Assembly: GCF_001641615.1 (NCBI RefSeq)
Contig: NZ_LRRU01000002.1
Span: 80,180-144,179 of the forward strand
Length of the DNA stretch: 64,000 nucleotides
Reading direction: 5' to 3'
From: Pseudoalteromonas gelatinilytica
GTDB taxonomy: Bacteria > Pseudomonadota > Gammaproteobacteria > Enterobacterales > Alteromonadaceae
Notes under the pieces: generated by a model
Told to the model about the DNA's origin: nothing
Seen by the model: the letters and a program-made list of their open reading frames with translations, nothing else
Databases searched by the model: none
Position numbers and translations under genes: made by a program
Shown here: positions 9,727-19,514 of the stretch, piece by piece
How positions within the stretch are numbered: the first letter of the stretch is position 1
Layout: each line of letters begins with the position of its first letter

Positions 9727-12546
9727 ATGGAAAACATTGAAGTCCGAGGCGCCCGTACGCACAATTTAAAAGACATCAGCCTAACCATTCCCCGTGATAA
9801 GCTGATAGTTATCACTGGCCTATCTGGTTCAGGGAAATCGTCTTTAGCGTTTGATACTTTGTACGCAGAAGGGCAACGTCGTTATGTTGAATCATTGTCA
9901 GCGTATGCAAGACAGTTCTTATCGCTGATGGAAAAACCCGATGTTGATCACATTGAAGGTTTATCACCTGCTATCTCTATTGAGCAGAAATCGACGTCGC
10001 ATAACCCGCGTTCAACGGTCGGTACCATCACCGAAATATACGATTACCTACGTTTATTATTTGCCCGTGTCGGTGAGCCTCGCTGCCCTACTCACGATTT
10101 ACCGCTTGCAGCACAAACGATCAGCCAAATGGTCGATACCGTTTTAGCGCTTCCTGAAGGAAGTAAGCTAATGTTGTTAGCACCGGTGGTAAAAGACCGT
10201 AAAGGTGAGCATGTTAAGCTGCTTGAGCAACTAGCAAGCCAAGGTTTTATTCGTGCACGTATCGATGGCGAAGTCTGTGACTTATCAGATCCACCGACCC
10301 TTGAGCTTCATAAAAAGCATACGATTGAAGTTGTGGTTGACCGCTTTAAAGTTAAAGATGGCCAACAACAGCGTTTAGCTGAATCATTCGAAACAGCCCT
10401 TGAGCTTTCATCTGGTATTGCCCATGTAGCGGCAATGGACGATTCACTCAGCGAAGACATGCTGTTTTCTGCTAATTTTGCCTGCCCAACGTGTGGCTAT
10501 GCAATGAGTGAACTTGAGCCGCGTTTATTCTCGTTTAACAACCCTGCGGGTGCGTGTCAAAGCTGTGATGGTTTAGGTGTGCGTCAGTATTTTGATCCAA
10601 ACCGTGTTGTGCAAAATCCTGAGCTAAGCCTATCGGGTGGTGCAATTAAAGGTTGGGACAAACGTAGCTTTTATTACTTCCAAATGCTGCAAGCTGTCGC
10701 TGAGCATTATAAGTTTGACCTAGAAGTGCCTTTCCAAGAACTTGGTAAAGATGCGCAAAAGGTGATTCTTGAAGGTTCAGGTAAAACTAAAATTGCCTTT
10801 AATTACCGTAACGACCGTGGTGATTTAATTACGCGTAACCATGAGTTTGAAGGCGTTTTAAATAATATGAATCGCCGCTACCGTGAAACAGAGTCAAACT
10901 CAGTGCGCGAAGAGCTCGCAAAATACCAAACAAGCCAAGCGTGCCCGAGCTGTCATGGCTCTCGATTACGCGAAGAAGCTCGCCATGTATTTATAGGCCA
11001 AACCAATCTACCAGCAATCACCACGATGAGTATTGGTGAAAGCATGGCATTTTTTGATGGTTTAAATCTAACAGGCCAGCGCGCCCAAATTGCCGATAAG
11101 ATCCTTAAAGAAATTCGTGACCGTTTATCTTTCCTCATTAATGTAGGTCTCAATTATTTATCGCTTGAGCGAAGTGCCGACACCCTGTCTGGCGGTGAAG
11201 CGCAGCGTATTCGTTTAGCAAGTCAAATTGGTGCAGGTCTAGTTGGTGTAATGTATGTACTGGATGAACCATCAATTGGTTTGCACCAACGCGATAACGA
11301 CCGCTTACTAAAAACCCTTATTCACTTACGTGATTTAGGCAACACCGTCATTGTGGTTGAGCATGACGAAGATGCCATTCGTGCTGCGGATCATATTATC
11401 GATATCGGCCCAGGTGCCGGTGTTCATGGCGGTCATGTTATTGCACAAGGTACCCATGACGATATTCTTGCCAGCAAAGATTCAATCACGGGTCAGTACC
11501 TTTCTGGTGAGAAGAAAATTGAAGTACCAGCGACTCGCCATCAAACCAACGACAAATGGCTTGAGCTATTTGGTGCCACAGGTAACAATTTAAAGAACGT
11601 TGATTTACGTATTCCATTTGGCTTAATGACCTGTATCACCGGTGTGTCAGGCTCAGGTAAATCAACACTTATCAACGACACTTTATTTAAACTGGCTCAT
11701 ACCGAGTTAAATGGCGCAACGACCGCTGAAGCGGCCCCGTACAAGTCAATCAAGGGCCTAGATCATTTTGATAAAGTGATTGATATTGACCAAAGCCCTA
11801 TTGGCCGTACTCCGCGCTCAAACCCTGCCACTTACACCGGTATTTTTACTGGTATTCGTGAGCTATTTGCAGGCACTCAAGAAGCCCGTTCGCGTGGCTA
11901 TAAAGTCGGTCGCTTTAGCTTTAACGTTAAAGGTGGCCGTTGTGAGGCTTGCCAAGGCGATGGGGTGATCAAGGTAGAAATGCACTTTTTACCTGATGTG
12001 TATGTACCTTGTGATGTGTGTAAAGGTCAGCGCTACAATCGCGAAACCCTCGAAGTACAGTACAAAGGTAAAAACATTCACCAAGTACTCGAAATGACCG
12101 TTGAAGATGCCCGTGACTATTTTGATAAAATTCCGGCCATTGCACGTAAACTGCAAACTTTAATGGATGTTGGCTTGTCGTATATTCGCTTAGGTCAAGC
12201 TGCTACTACCCTCTCGGGTGGTGAAGCACAGCGTGTGAAACTGGCTCGCGAACTTTCAAAGCGCGATACCGGTAAAACGCTATATATCCTTGATGAACCA
12301 ACTACAGGTTTACACTTTGCTGATATTCAGCAATTATTAGTAGTACTGCACCGCTTACGCGATCATGGTAATACCATTGTTGTTATTGAGCATAACCTTG
12401 ATGTGATTAAAACTGCTGACTGGATTGTCGATTTAGGCCCAGAAGGTGGTTCAGGCGGTGGTGAAATTTTAATTTCTGGTACACCTGAAGACGTCGCCGA
12501 TTGTGAGCGCTCACACACGGGAAGATACTTAAAACCATTACTATAA
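9727..12546 (+). CDS. uvrA: Excinuclease ABC subunit A
   Basis: 939 residues, normal length for UvrA, the damage-recognition ATPase of nucleotide excision repair. Two ABC modules are visible: Walker [16 protein letters not shown] near the N-terminus and [15 protein letters not shown] in the second half; signatures [16 protein letters not shown] and [16 protein letters not shown]; Walker [14 protein letters not shown] and [13 protein letters not shown]. Zinc-binding CPTC...CQSC and CEAC...CDVC clusters are intact. It acts with UvrB and UvrC, which are not in the window. The next gene starts 12 bp downstream and probably shares the transcript. Confidence 0.98.
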   Translation: MENIEVRGARTHNLKDISLTIPRDKLIVITGLSGSGKSSLAFDTLYAEGQRRYVESLSAYARQFLSLMEKPDVDHIEGLSPAISIEQKSTSHNPRSTVGTITEIYDYLRLLFARVGEPRCPTHDLPLAAQTISQMVDTVLALPEGSKLMLLAPVVKDRKGEHVKLLEQLASQGFIRARIDGEVCDLSDPPTLELHKKHTIEVVVDRFKVKDGQQQRLAESFETALELSSGIAHVAAMDDSLSEDMLFSANFACPTCGYAMSELEPRLFSFNNPAGACQSCDGLGVRQYFDPNRVVQNPELSLSGGAIKGWDKRSFYYFQMLQAVAEHYKFDLEVPFQELGKDAQKVILEGSGKTKIAFNYRNDRGDLITRNHEFEGVLNNMNRRYRETESNSVREELAKYQTSQACPSCHGSRLREEARHVFIGQTNLPAITTMSIGESMAFFDGLNLTGQRAQIADKILKEIRDRLSFLINVGLNYLSLERSADTLSGGEAQRIRLASQIGAGLVGVMYVLDEPSIGLHQRDNDRLLKTLIHLRDLGNTVIVVEHDEDAIRAADHIIDIGPGAGVHGGHVIAQGTHDDILASKDSITGQYLSGEKKIEVPATRHQTNDKWLELFGATGNNLKNVDLRIPFGLMTCITGVSGSGKSTLINDTLFKLAHTELNGATTAEAAPYKSIKGLDHFDKVIDIDQSPIGRTPRSNPATYTGIFTGIRELFAGTQEARSRGYKVGRFSFNVKGGRCEACQGDGVIKVEMHFLPDVYVPCDVCKGQRYNRETLEVQYKGKNIHQVLEMTVEDARDYFDKIPAIARKLQTLMDVGLSYIRLGQAATTLSGGEAQRVKLARELSKRDTGKTLYILDEPTTGLHFADIQQLLVVLHRLRDHGNTIVVIEHNLDVIKTADWIVDLGPEGGSGGGEILISGTPEDVADCERSHTGRYLKPLL

Positions 12547-12557
12547 AAGGATATTGC

Positions 12558-13613
12558 GTGCGTAGGTATTTAAAAATTGCAAAATGGCGCGCTAATAAAC
12601 AGTTTCAACAACAGCAACGTAGCTGGCAGCCTCATAAAACAAGGCTGGTTGAACGATTACAAGCCATTTGGTTTAACTTAAGTACCGCACAAAAGCTCTA
12701 CCTTTTAGCATTAAGCAGCCTGATTGTTCTGCAATCGGGCTGGCTAAGTGCCACCATCACTATCATTGCGCTTGTTATTGAGTTTTGGCCCAAGTTTAAC
12801 CAGCTTTGGCACTCTCTTGCTGGCAAAGCACTGATTTTAATTTTCTATGCCAGTATCGCTAATTTTGTCTTGGCCGGTGCGAGCGGCATAGTTAATGATG
12901 TGACTCATGTCTCTTCCAGTCATTTTAACTACACACATAACTTTGCTACCCTGTTGTATTTACCACCCTGGGCAATGGGAGTAACCCTAGGTACTTTATT
13001 GTTATTTCAACTTTTTTTGCCTTTCTACATTTTTATCTTGTTGCTGATAAAGCCATTCGGCTCTGAGCGAGTTAAATTTATTAGTCAAAGCTATTCGCCG
13101 CTGTTAACCGCTATTGTGCGCTTTGTTTTAGCGTCAGTCGTCTTTATTAACCTGATTTCGTTTCTTGATGATAAGCCCCCTGAAGAAGTGCTCGACAACA
13201 TGGTCAGTACCTTTCTCGATAGCAAAGTCATTGCCAAAGAATCCGGTGAAGAGCAGCAAAAAGCGGTCGAAGAACTCGGTGAAAAGCTCGAGCAACAACT
13301 GCCTGAAAATAAAGAAAGCTCAGCTCCAAGCCAAGACGTAGATATAAAAGGTGACAGCGAAACCGCCGAAAACCTTCGCCAATTTTTAGATACCAAAGGT
13401 TACTTTGAACGCAGCAAACGTTTAATTGCGATGTTTGCTTACAGCTTTGAAGCCGATAGTTATTCACGCTGTTTAAAAGCAGAAAACAGTAAAGCCGTTG
13501 AGCTGAATGATTACGAAATAGTACAAGTAACTCCTGATCACAATGCCGAATATGGCTATCGATTTGAAGTGATTGCGTGTGACTCACCTGGTGTCACTCC
13601 AGTAGCAAAGTAA
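12558..13613 (+). CDS. Uncharacterised multi-pass membrane protein
   Basis: 351 residues with a GTG start preceded by AAAGGATATT. A basic N-terminus of about 40 residues is followed by hydrophobic helices at about 46-62, 63-78, 92-110, 137-170 and 185-202. A Glu/Lys/Gln-rich hydrophilic stretch (about 215-275) and a compact soluble C-terminus (about 280-351) with two cysteines (SRCLKAEN, VIACDSPG) come next. I do not recognise a family. The 12-bp gap after uvrA suggests cotranscription, but nothing in the protein points to DNA repair. Confidence 0.75.
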   Translation: MRRYLKIAKWRANKQFQQQQRSWQPHKTRLVERLQAIWFNLSTAQKLYLLALSSLIVLQSGWLSATITIIALVIEFWPKFNQLWHSLAGKALILIFYASIANFVLAGASGIVNDVTHVSSSHFNYTHNFATLLYLPPWAMGVTLGTLLLFQLFLPFYIFILLLIKPFGSERVKFISQSYSPLLTAIVRFVLASVVFINLISFLDDKPPEEVLDNMVSTFLDSKVIAKESGEEQQKAVEELGEKLEQQLPENKESSAPSQDVDIKGDSETAENLRQFLDTKGYFERSKRLIAMFAYSFEADSYSRCLKAENSKAVELNDYEIVQVTPDHNAEYGYRFEVIACDSPGVTPVAK

Positions 13614-14147
13614 CGCAGCAATCAATACTACTCGCTTGGCTTACTGCGCTTTTCTCTAATGACATGAAATATGGAATGCCCAATAAAGCCAAAAAACTAA
13701 GGCGATTACTAAGTTGGGTATAAAAATAAGCAGCATTGTTGCGTCATAGCCGACCTTTGCGAGGCTGCGCAAAGGCTACCAATAATAAGCTCAGTTAAAA
13801 TTAGTTCCCTTCTAATGAGCTATTCGCAGCTACAGTTTTAGTCGCATAATGTTTTACTTTAAAGCCCATAGCAAAACCCATCCGTTCCCTATTTTAATAC
13901 AGGAACACTAACATCAAAATACACAGCCTCAAAATAATAGGCTTTAAAACCTTATTTCACTCCGTAAGAATTAGACATAAAACACTGAAATAAAACAAAT
14001 TAAAATTTTAAAACCTTATAAATAAATCGCTTAGAACTAGATAAGCGACTCTATGTAAATTCCTCGCTATTGTAGTTTCCATCAACGGGCTACCAACCAA
14101 TTTTGCTTCGCTGATAAAACTAATCAACCAATTAAAGGAATTAAATT
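13614..14147. other. 534-bp gap without a convincing gene
   Basis: AT-rich, no credible ORF. Two hairpins stand out: CCTTTGCG/CGCAAAGG at 13754-13775 and TCGCTTA/TAAGCGA at 14027-14048, neither followed by a T run. The right end holds the ribosome-binding site (AAAGGA) of the 63-residue gene. A small RNA or long 5' leader is possible but not shown. Confidence 0.5.
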
Positions 14148-14339
14148 ATGACTAACTCAGTATTAAAAATGATGTCACTTTTAGCTGTCACTGCAATCAT
14201 TATTACATCGCCTAATACCTTACTTAATACGCAAGGTGCTCAAAAACTAAATCAGCAATTAGAGACTTCTATCGAAGCGTCTATTGAGCAAATGAACAAT
14301 AAAATTGATTTGCAAATTGAGCAACAACTCAATAAGTAA
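14148..14339 (+). CDS. Small exported helical protein, unknown function
   Basis: 63 residues, with AAAGGA 9-10 bp before the ATG. Residues 1-22 form a signal peptide or membrane anchor (VLKMMSLLAVTAIIITSP). The rest is a charged, Gln/Glu-rich amphipathic helix (QQLETSIEASIEQMNNKIDLQIEQQ), a likely short coiled coil. No family recognised. It lies 55 bp before the TraB/GumN-family gene and may share its transcript. Codon use looks like that of its neighbours. Confidence 0.6.
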   Translation: MTNSVLKMMSLLAVTAIIITSPNTLLNTQGAQKLNQQLETSIEASIEQMNNKIDLQIEQQLNK

Positions 14340-14394
14340 TCGTTGGCTTGCTCAGAGTGCTGAGCAAGCTTCTTTCAATTAACAGGCGTAAATA

Positions 14395-15288
14395 ATGAAA
14401 ACACTGACTCGACACTTTCTCATCTCATCAGTTGCTGCATCTGGCTTATTAACAAGTGGGTTTGGCGCTGCTAAAAGTGCTGTTTGGCAGGTAAGTAAAG
14501 GCGATGACTATATTTACATTGCAGGTTCAATTCATATTTTGCCTCCAAAAGAGCTACCACTCCCAGTAGAATTTAATCAAGCTTATAAACAAGTAGATAC
14601 CTTAGTACTTGAAGCCGATGTACCTGCACCAAGCGATAGTTCGGCACAGCTCACAATGCTAAAAACGCTTAGCTACCAAGCAGGTGAAACATTAAGTAGC
14701 AAGCTAACAGCAAAAGTGAAGCTGCAGTTAGAAGAGCAGCTAAACCGTTACGGTATGAAACTGAGTGAGTTCGATAGCTTTCGCCCATTTTTGGTAAGTT
14801 TGTTAATGACGTCATTAGAATTACAAAAGCAATCACTACTAGGTGAAGGTGTCGACAGCTACCTAACTAAATTAGCAAAACAAGATGATAAAGAGTTGGC
14901 TTTCCTTGAAACCTTAGCGTTTCAATTACACCTATTTAAGCAATTAGGTAGCCAAGACGAAAGTGCCTTTATTGAATCACAATTAGCGCAAATATCTCAC
15001 TATCAGCATCATTATGCTGCCCTGCTTGATGCATGGCGAAATGGCGATATGCAGGCAATGAATACACTCACTATTATGCCGCTCAAAGAGCATGATCTAC
15101 TCACCTATAACATGCTAATTAAGCAGCGTAATTTAACCTGGCTTAGCAAGATAGAGCGCTATTTTACTAATCATCAAAAAGAGCTGGTGCTTGTTGGCGC
15201 AGCCCACTTGGCCGGTGACGATAGCTTGTTAGGCTTACTAAAAAATAAAGGCTATGCAATTAAACAGTTGAACACAGATGAGGAATAA
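14395..15288 (+). CDS. TraB/GumN family protein
   Basis: 297 residues with a signal peptide (about 1-26). The family's two hallmark segments are present: YIYIAGSIHILPPKELPLP near the N-terminus (GS.H motif) and LVLVGAAHLAGDDSLLGLLKNKGYAIKQL at the C-terminus (GAAH). This fold is related to Tiki-type metalloproteases, and the conserved Gly-X-X-His positions are the putative active site. The bacterial role is not established. A 23-codon ORF with a good ribosome-binding site follows immediately. Confidence 0.85.
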   Translation: MKTLTRHFLISSVAASGLLTSGFGAAKSAVWQVSKGDDYIYIAGSIHILPPKELPLPVEFNQAYKQVDTLVLEADVPAPSDSSAQLTMLKTLSYQAGETLSSKLTAKVKLQLEEQLNRYGMKLSEFDSFRPFLVSLLMTSLELQKQSLLGEGVDSYLTKLAKQDDKELAFLETLAFQLHLFKQLGSQDESAFIESQLAQISHYQHHYAALLDAWRNGDMQAMNTLTIMPLKEHDLLTYNMLIKQRNLTWLSKIERYFTNHQKELVLVGAAHLAGDDSLLGLLKNKGYAIKQLNTDEE

Positions 15289-15292
15289 GAAA

Positions 15293-15364
15293 ATGGAAAA
15301 AACAGACAAAACCGCTGCTGCACTTATCTGTTTGTTTACAGTATTAATCGTGCTTAGTTTTTAA
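15293..15364 (+). CDS. Putative 23-residue membrane micropeptide
   Basis: ATG at 15293, preceded at 8 bp by AGGA that overlaps the end of the TraB/GumN-family gene, and a TAA stop. The product MEKTDKTAAALICLFTVLIVLSF is a short charged head and one hydrophobic segment long enough to cross a membrane. It ends just before a strong terminator, so it lies inside the transcript. It could be a chance ORF. Confidence 0.4.
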   Translation: MEKTDKTAAALICLFTVLIVLSF

Positions 15365-15371
15365 TAGCTAA

Positions 15372-15399
15372 AAAAATACCGCTTTATAGCGGTATTTTT
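15372..15399. terminator. Bidirectional terminator between TraB/GumN-family gene and trpS
   Basis: Perfect 12-bp stem AAAAATACCGCT/AGCGGTATTTTT with a TTAT loop, placed between two convergent transcripts. Confidence 0.88.
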
Positions 15400-15421
15400 A
15401 TTTCAATTATTTGCTGAAAGA

Positions 15422-16426
15422 TTACGGGCGAGGGATAAAACCTACCGCATCGTACACAGCTTTTAATGTTTTCTCAGCGCGAATACTCGCCTTTTCAGCA
15501 CCTGATTTCATGATGCTATCAAGCAATGATTGATCTTCACGAATCTCTTTAAAGCGCGCTTGGATTGGCTCAATCATATTCACAACCGCTGCTGCGGTGT
15601 CTTTTTTCAGGTGACCATACATTTTGTCTTCATATTCAGGTACTAAGTCTTCAATTGAGCGCTTAGTTGCAACTGATAATAAAGTAAGTAGGTTAGATAC
15701 ACCTGGTTTTTCATCACGATCAAAGTAGATACGCGCTTGCTCGTCTGAATCGGTTACTGCTTTTTTCAGTTTCTTTTCAATCTTCTTCGGCTCATCCAAT
15801 AACATGATGTAACCGTTTGGATTTTCATCTGACTTAGACATTTTCTTCAGCGGATCTTGTAAGCTCATTACACGTGCGCCAAACTCAGGAATGTACGGCT
15901 CAGGTAGTTTGAACACGTCACCGTATAGGTTGTTAAAACGTGTTGCGATATCACGTGTTAATTCAAGATGTTGCTTTTGATCTTCACCCACTGGCACTTG
16001 ATCTGCTTGATATAACAAGATATCAGCTGCTTGCAGCACTGGGTAAGAGAATAAACCCACATTCACGTTATTCGCATGCTTAGATGACTTATCTTTGAAC
16101 TGCGTCATACGATTAAGCTCACCCATTTGCGCGTAACAGTTTAATACCCAGCTTAGCTGTGCATGTTCTGGTACTTGAGATTGTACAAATAACGCCGCTT
16201 TCTCTGGATCGATACCACATGCAGCATATAGCGCAATACCGTCAAGAACGCGCGAACGTAATTGCTCTGGATCTTGGCGTACCGTAATGGCATGTAAATC
16301 AACTAACATAAAGAAACTTTCGTGGTCTTCCTGTAGCTTAAGCCACTGGTTAATAGCGCCAACATAGTTGCCTATTGTCATACCACCGGTTGGCTGAATG
16401 CCACTTAACACTACTGGTTTACTCAT
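15422..16426 (-). CDS. trpS: Tryptophanyl-tRNA synthetase
   Basis: 334 residues, the usual class Ic TrpRS length. The HIGH-equivalent region is [21 protein letters not shown] and the KMSKS loop is [13 protein letters not shown]. The tryptophan pocket neighbourhood ([31 protein letters not shown]) is intact. It charges tRNA-Trp. Last gene of the minus-strand aroK-aroB-damX-dam-rpe-gph-trpS block, 51 bp after gph, and closed by the terminator at 15372. Confidence 0.97.
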   Translation of the reverse strand: MSKPVVLSGIQPTGGMTIGNYVGAINQWLKLQEDHESFFMLVDLHAITVRQDPEQLRSRVLDGIALYAACGIDPEKAALFVQSQVPEHAQLSWVLNCYAQMGELNRMTQFKDKSSKHANNVNVGLFSYPVLQAADILLYQADQVPVGEDQKQHLELTRDIATRFNNLYGDVFKLPEPYIPEFGARVMSLQDPLKKMSKSDENPNGYIMLLDEPKKIEKKLKKAVTDSDEQARIYFDRDEKPGVSNLLTLLSVATKRSIEDLVPEYEDKMYGHLKKDTAAAVVNMIEPIQARFKEIREDQSLLDSIMKSGAEKASIRAEKTLKAVYDAVGFIPRP

Positions 16427-16477
16427 GATGTTCCTTTATATTTTTTACTAAACTAAAAAGACGAAATTAAAATGCAC

Positions 16478-17143
16478 TTACCTTTGGGTAAGAACGGGTA
16501 TTATATCTAAGAAATTCTCGCAGAGGTACTCTGGATTGAAATCAGCGAGGTTTTCACCTTGGTTATAGCCATAACCAAGCGCGACAACGTCAACATTTGC
16601 AGCTTTTGCTGCCAAAATATCACTTTTTGAATCGCCAATCATAACCGCTTTTTCAGGGCTAACATCTAATTGCTGACAAGCAAAGTGCAATGGTTCTGGT
16701 GAAGGTTTCTTAGCCATATCATCGCCACAGACAATAAACTGAAAATGGCTGGTCAATGACAGTTTATCAAGTAACTTTTCGGTAAAACGGCGCGCCTTAT
16801 TGGTGATCACCACTTTAGGAATACCAGCAAGTGCGGCAAGCCCTGTTTCTACATGCTGATAAAGCGCACTATAGTCACCTACAACTTGGTCATAGTGCTG
16901 ATAAAATAACTTAATTGCACGCTCAGCAAGGGCTTCATCTAAATGCTCACTAACTTGCATATCGCCACTCAAACCTCGTTTAACAAGTGTTTCTATACCA
17001 TTACCGACCCAGCTTTCGACTAGCTTCTGCGTAACAACCGGAAACGCTAAGTCAGTAAGAGTCAGGTTCATCGCAATATATAAATCATAAACACTGTCGA
17101 CTAGGGTGCCGTCTAAATCAAAAAATGCTGCATCGTATTTCAT
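16478..17143 (-). CDS. gph: Phosphoglycolate phosphatase (HAD family)
   Basis: 221 residues. HAD motif [12 protein letters not shown] supplies the nucleophilic aspartate, motif II is VVITNKA, and motif IV is [16 protein letters not shown], with GYGYNQGEN after it. It removes phosphate from 2-phosphoglycolate, for example from 3'-end repair of oxidised DNA breaks. The start codon overlaps the rpe stop (ATGA), indicating translational coupling, and the order rpe-gph-trpS is the standard gammaproteobacterial one. Confidence 0.93.
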   Translation of the reverse strand: MKYDAAFFDLDGTLVDSVYDLYIAMNLTLTDLAFPVVTQKLVESWVGNGIETLVKRGLSGDMQVSEHLDEALAERAIKLFYQHYDQVVGDYSALYQHVETGLAALAGIPKVVITNKARRFTEKLLDKLSLTSHFQFIVCGDDMAKKPSPEPLHFACQQLDVSPEKAVMIGDSKSDILAAKAANVDVVALGYGYNQGENLADFNPEYLCENFLDIIPVLTQR

Positions 17144-17826
17144 GATTCAACCTTTGCCAGTTCGCTACGCATCGCATCGATAACGGCTTTGTAATCTGGT
17201 TGATTGAAAATTGCAGAGCCAGCAACAAACATATCAGCGCCCGCTTCTGCAATTTCAGCAATGTTATTAACACCAACACCACCGTCAACCTCTAGTCGAA
17301 TATTACGACCTGAATCATCAATAATTTTACGCGCTTGGCGAAGCTTTTCGAGCGTATGCGGAATAAAACTTTGACCACCAAAACCAGGGTTAACCGACAT
17401 TAATAGCACCACATCAACTTTATCGAGCACATGCTCAAGGTAGCTAAGGCTGGTCGCAGGATTAAATACAAGCCCTGCTTGGCAACCGCTGTCTTTTATA
17501 AGCTGTAAGGTACGGTCAATATGCTCACTTGCTTCAGGGTGAAAGCTAATAATAGAAGCGCCCGCTTCAGCGAAGTCGGGAATTAGGCGATCGACAGGTT
17601 TCACCATAAGATGCACATCAATCGGTGCTGTGACACCGTAATCGCGCAGTGCCTTACAAATCATCGGGCCAAAAGTTAGGTTTGGCACATAATGGTTATC
17701 CATTACATCAAAATGTACAACGTCTGCCCCACTTGCTAATACACGATCAACATCTTCACCTAAACGGGCAAAGTCAGCTGATAAAATAGAAGGGGCTATT
17801 AAATACTTTTGTAATGTTTCCAACAT
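17140..17826 (-). CDS. rpe: Ribulose-phosphate 3-epimerase
   Basis: 228 residues from the ATG at 17826; a TTG/ATG extension to 17856 exists, but family members begin close to [22 protein letters not shown]-barrel metal and substrate motifs are present: [55 protein letters not shown]. It interconverts ribulose-5-phosphate and xylulose-5-phosphate in the pentose phosphate pathway. Here it is separated from dam by two plus-strand genes, so it probably has its own promoter in the 17827-18159 gap. Confidence 0.96.
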   Translation of the reverse strand: MLETLQKYLIAPSILSADFARLGEDVDRVLASGADVVHFDVMDNHYVPNLTFGPMICKALRDYGVTAPIDVHLMVKPVDRLIPDFAEAGASIISFHPEASEHIDRTLQLIKDSGCQAGLVFNPATSLSYLEHVLDKVDVVLLMSVNPGFGGQSFIPHTLEKLRQARKIIDDSGRNIRLEVDGGVGVNNIAEIAEAGADMFVAGSAIFNQPDYKAVIDAMRSELAKVES

Positions 17827-18159
17827 GAGAGATTCCATCATAATTTGCGACTGCAAGAAGAGCGCATAATGTAACCCAATCGACAGCTGATTAAAACACC
17901 ACAGCAGGTTGTTAGAATGCGATAGAGAGAAGCTAATCCTTTTAGCCTATTGAATTTAAGGTGAATTAATCAAAAGTTGAACTAAAGCTCTATTAATCAA
18001 GATGTAACAATACATGCATATGAAACAAAATATAAACATAAAATTTACTTTAAAGGGTTAATTTTATTAAATTTTTATTTAATTCAGCAGTAATTAAGTT
18101 TGTTATTTGAGCAATTGTTATGTATGCTTGTCTAAATAACACAAACAAGGGTTATTCTC
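17827..18159. other. Divergent promoter gap rpe / small exported gene
   Basis: A 333-bp AT-rich gap. For the plus-strand gene a modest promoter TTGTTA (18100-18105), 17 bp, TATGCT (18123-18128) can be proposed. The minus-strand rpe promoter must also lie here. No ORF or repeat was seen. Confidence 0.4.
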
Positions 18160-18456
18160 ATGCGTGCTTTTAAAATAGGGATCTTAATCGCGTCCGCACT
18201 TTCTGTTGCTGCGTTTGTATCTTTTTCATCGGCTGATGAAGACGACTTTTTAGCAGTGGCGTCTGGTTGCTCGTGCAACACAGTTAGCGCATCATCATCT
18301 TCTGCTCAATGTATGAAAGCAGAACAAGAAACAGGATGGTTTTCTTGGTTAACGGGTGATAGCCGCAGCGCTCAATTCCATTACCTTGATTTACTTGAAC
18401 TCTTAACAAGTAACGAAGAATCAAAGAAAGTTAGCGGTTTAGGTTCTAAGTTCTAA
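18160..18456 (+). CDS. Small exported cysteine-containing protein, unknown
   Basis: 98 residues. A cleavable signal peptide (IGILIASALSVAAFVSFSSA, to about 25) is followed by an acidic DEDDF, then SGCSCNTVSASSSSAQC with three cysteines, then WFSWLTG and a leucine-rich DLLELLTS. No family recognised. The cysteines could form a disulfide in the periplasm. It ends 5 bp before the DUF2970 gene and is probably cotranscribed with it. The pair interrupts the normally contiguous dam-rpe order on the opposite strand. Confidence 0.65.
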   Translation: MRAFKIGILIASALSVAAFVSFSSADEDDFLAVASGCSCNTVSASSSSAQCMKAEQETGWFSWLTGDSRSAQFHYLDLLELLTSNEESKKVSGLGSKF

Positions 18457-18461
18457 ACCGC
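18434..18461 (+). other. Hairpin abutting the DUF2970 start codon
   Basis: GCGGTTTA (18434-18441) pairs perfectly with TAAACCGC (18454-18461), ending one base before the ATG at 18462. The upstream gene's stop codon lies in it, so ribosomes finishing that gene would open the stem. This suggests coupled translation. Confidence 0.45.
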
Positions 18462-18647
18462 ATGAACAAATTCATTAGTGCATTACAAAGTGTCTTCGCG
18501 GCATTTTTTGGTGTGCAATCAGAAGACAAGCGTCAAGCTGATTTCAAAGAGCATTCGCTCAGAACTATTATCGTCATTGCCCTAGTTTTATTCAGCCTGT
18601 TTGTAGCAGCGATTTATTTCACCGTTTCTTTGGTGCTAAATACATAG
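18462..18647 (+). CDS. DUF2970 family small membrane protein
   Basis: 61 residues. The N-terminal SALQSVFAAFFGVQSEDKRQADF matches the DUF2970 signature (AAFxGVQS followed by a charged DF), and one transmembrane helix (about 35-58) follows. Function unknown. Its 3' end overlaps the 3' end of dam by 29 bp in convergent orientation, so the two transcripts are antisense to each other there, and no terminator separates them. Confidence 0.75.
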   Translation: MNKFISALQSVFAAFFGVQSEDKRQADFKEHSLRTIIVIALVLFSLFVAAIYFTVSLVLNT

Positions 18648-19461
18648 CCATTAGCTCATTCACTTTATTACGTGAACCGCCCTTCGGGCTAATCGTGCGT
18701 TTTACCTGAATTTCATCCAGTGATGCTTGGCTATAGATTTTACGAGTCCATACAGTATCGTGGTTAGAAATAAGCACCGGCGTGTTATTTTCGAATGCCG
18801 CTTGCTCAGCTAAATTAGCCAAGTTAGCTTGATCATCTAAATTGAAGCCGCCTTTAGCATAGGAAGTAAATGATGCCGTTTTACTCAGCGGTACATAAGG
18901 TGGGTCGCAATACACTACTGCGTTTTCAGGAATAAGCTTAAACACCTCGTCATAACCTAAACAGGTAAAGGTTGCTTGCTGCGCTTTTTCGGCAAAGAAA
19001 TGCATTTCTTTTTCAGGAAAGTACGGGCGCTTATATTTACCAAAAGGCACATTAAAAATACCTTTTAGATTGTAACGACACAAACCGTTATAGCCATGAC
19101 GATTCATATATAAAAATAAAATCGCTCGCTCATACACATCGCTGCTCTGATTAAATTGAACACGATACTCATAATAGGCTTCAGGATGGTTATTGAGCTC
19201 TACAAACAACTTTTTTGCATCACTGATGAACTCATCAGGCGTGCGTTTAAGCTCAGTGTAAAGGTTGATCAGATCCGCATTGATATCGTTTAAAATATAA
19301 TGCTTAAAATCCGTATTAAGGAATACAGAGCCAGCACCAACGAAAGGTTCAACTAAGGTGTCAGCATCCACACTCGCTTGCTTCAAGCGGGTATGAATAT
19401 CTTCAACTAGGCTGTATTTTCCACCCGCCCATTTAAGGAAGGCTCTGGTCTTTTGCTGCAT
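18619..19461 (-). CDS. dam: DNA adenine methyltransferase (GATC)
   Basis: 280 residues. AdoMet motif FLKWAGGKYSLVEDI at the N-terminus, FVGAGSVFLN, then catalytic DPPY in VVYCDPPYVPLSKTASFTSY. This is the alpha-class order of Dam and DpnM. It methylates adenine in GATC and guides mismatch repair and replication timing. Located 54 bp after damX as in other gammaproteobacteria. The C-terminal codons overlap the convergent DUF2970 gene. Confidence 0.96.
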   Translation of the reverse strand: MQQKTRAFLKWAGGKYSLVEDIHTRLKQASVDADTLVEPFVGAGSVFLNTDFKHYILNDINADLINLYTELKRTPDEFISDAKKLFVELNNHPEAYYEYRVQFNQSSDVYERAILFLYMNRHGYNGLCRYNLKGIFNVPFGKYKRPYFPEKEMHFFAEKAQQATFTCLGYDEVFKLIPENAVVYCDPPYVPLSKTASFTSYAKGGFNLDDQANLANLAEQAAFENNTPVLISNHDTVWTRKIYSQASLDEIQVKRTISPKGGSRNKVNELMAMYLAPKKR

Positions 19462-19514
19462 CTGCTCTTAACTTCAATTCGGTGTTGCGCGATTTTACAC
19501 TAATCAGTTTTAAT

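Noticed and set aside
14027..14048. TCGCTTA/TAAGCGA hairpin considered as a terminator
   Set aside because: No T run on either side and no gene ending nearby.
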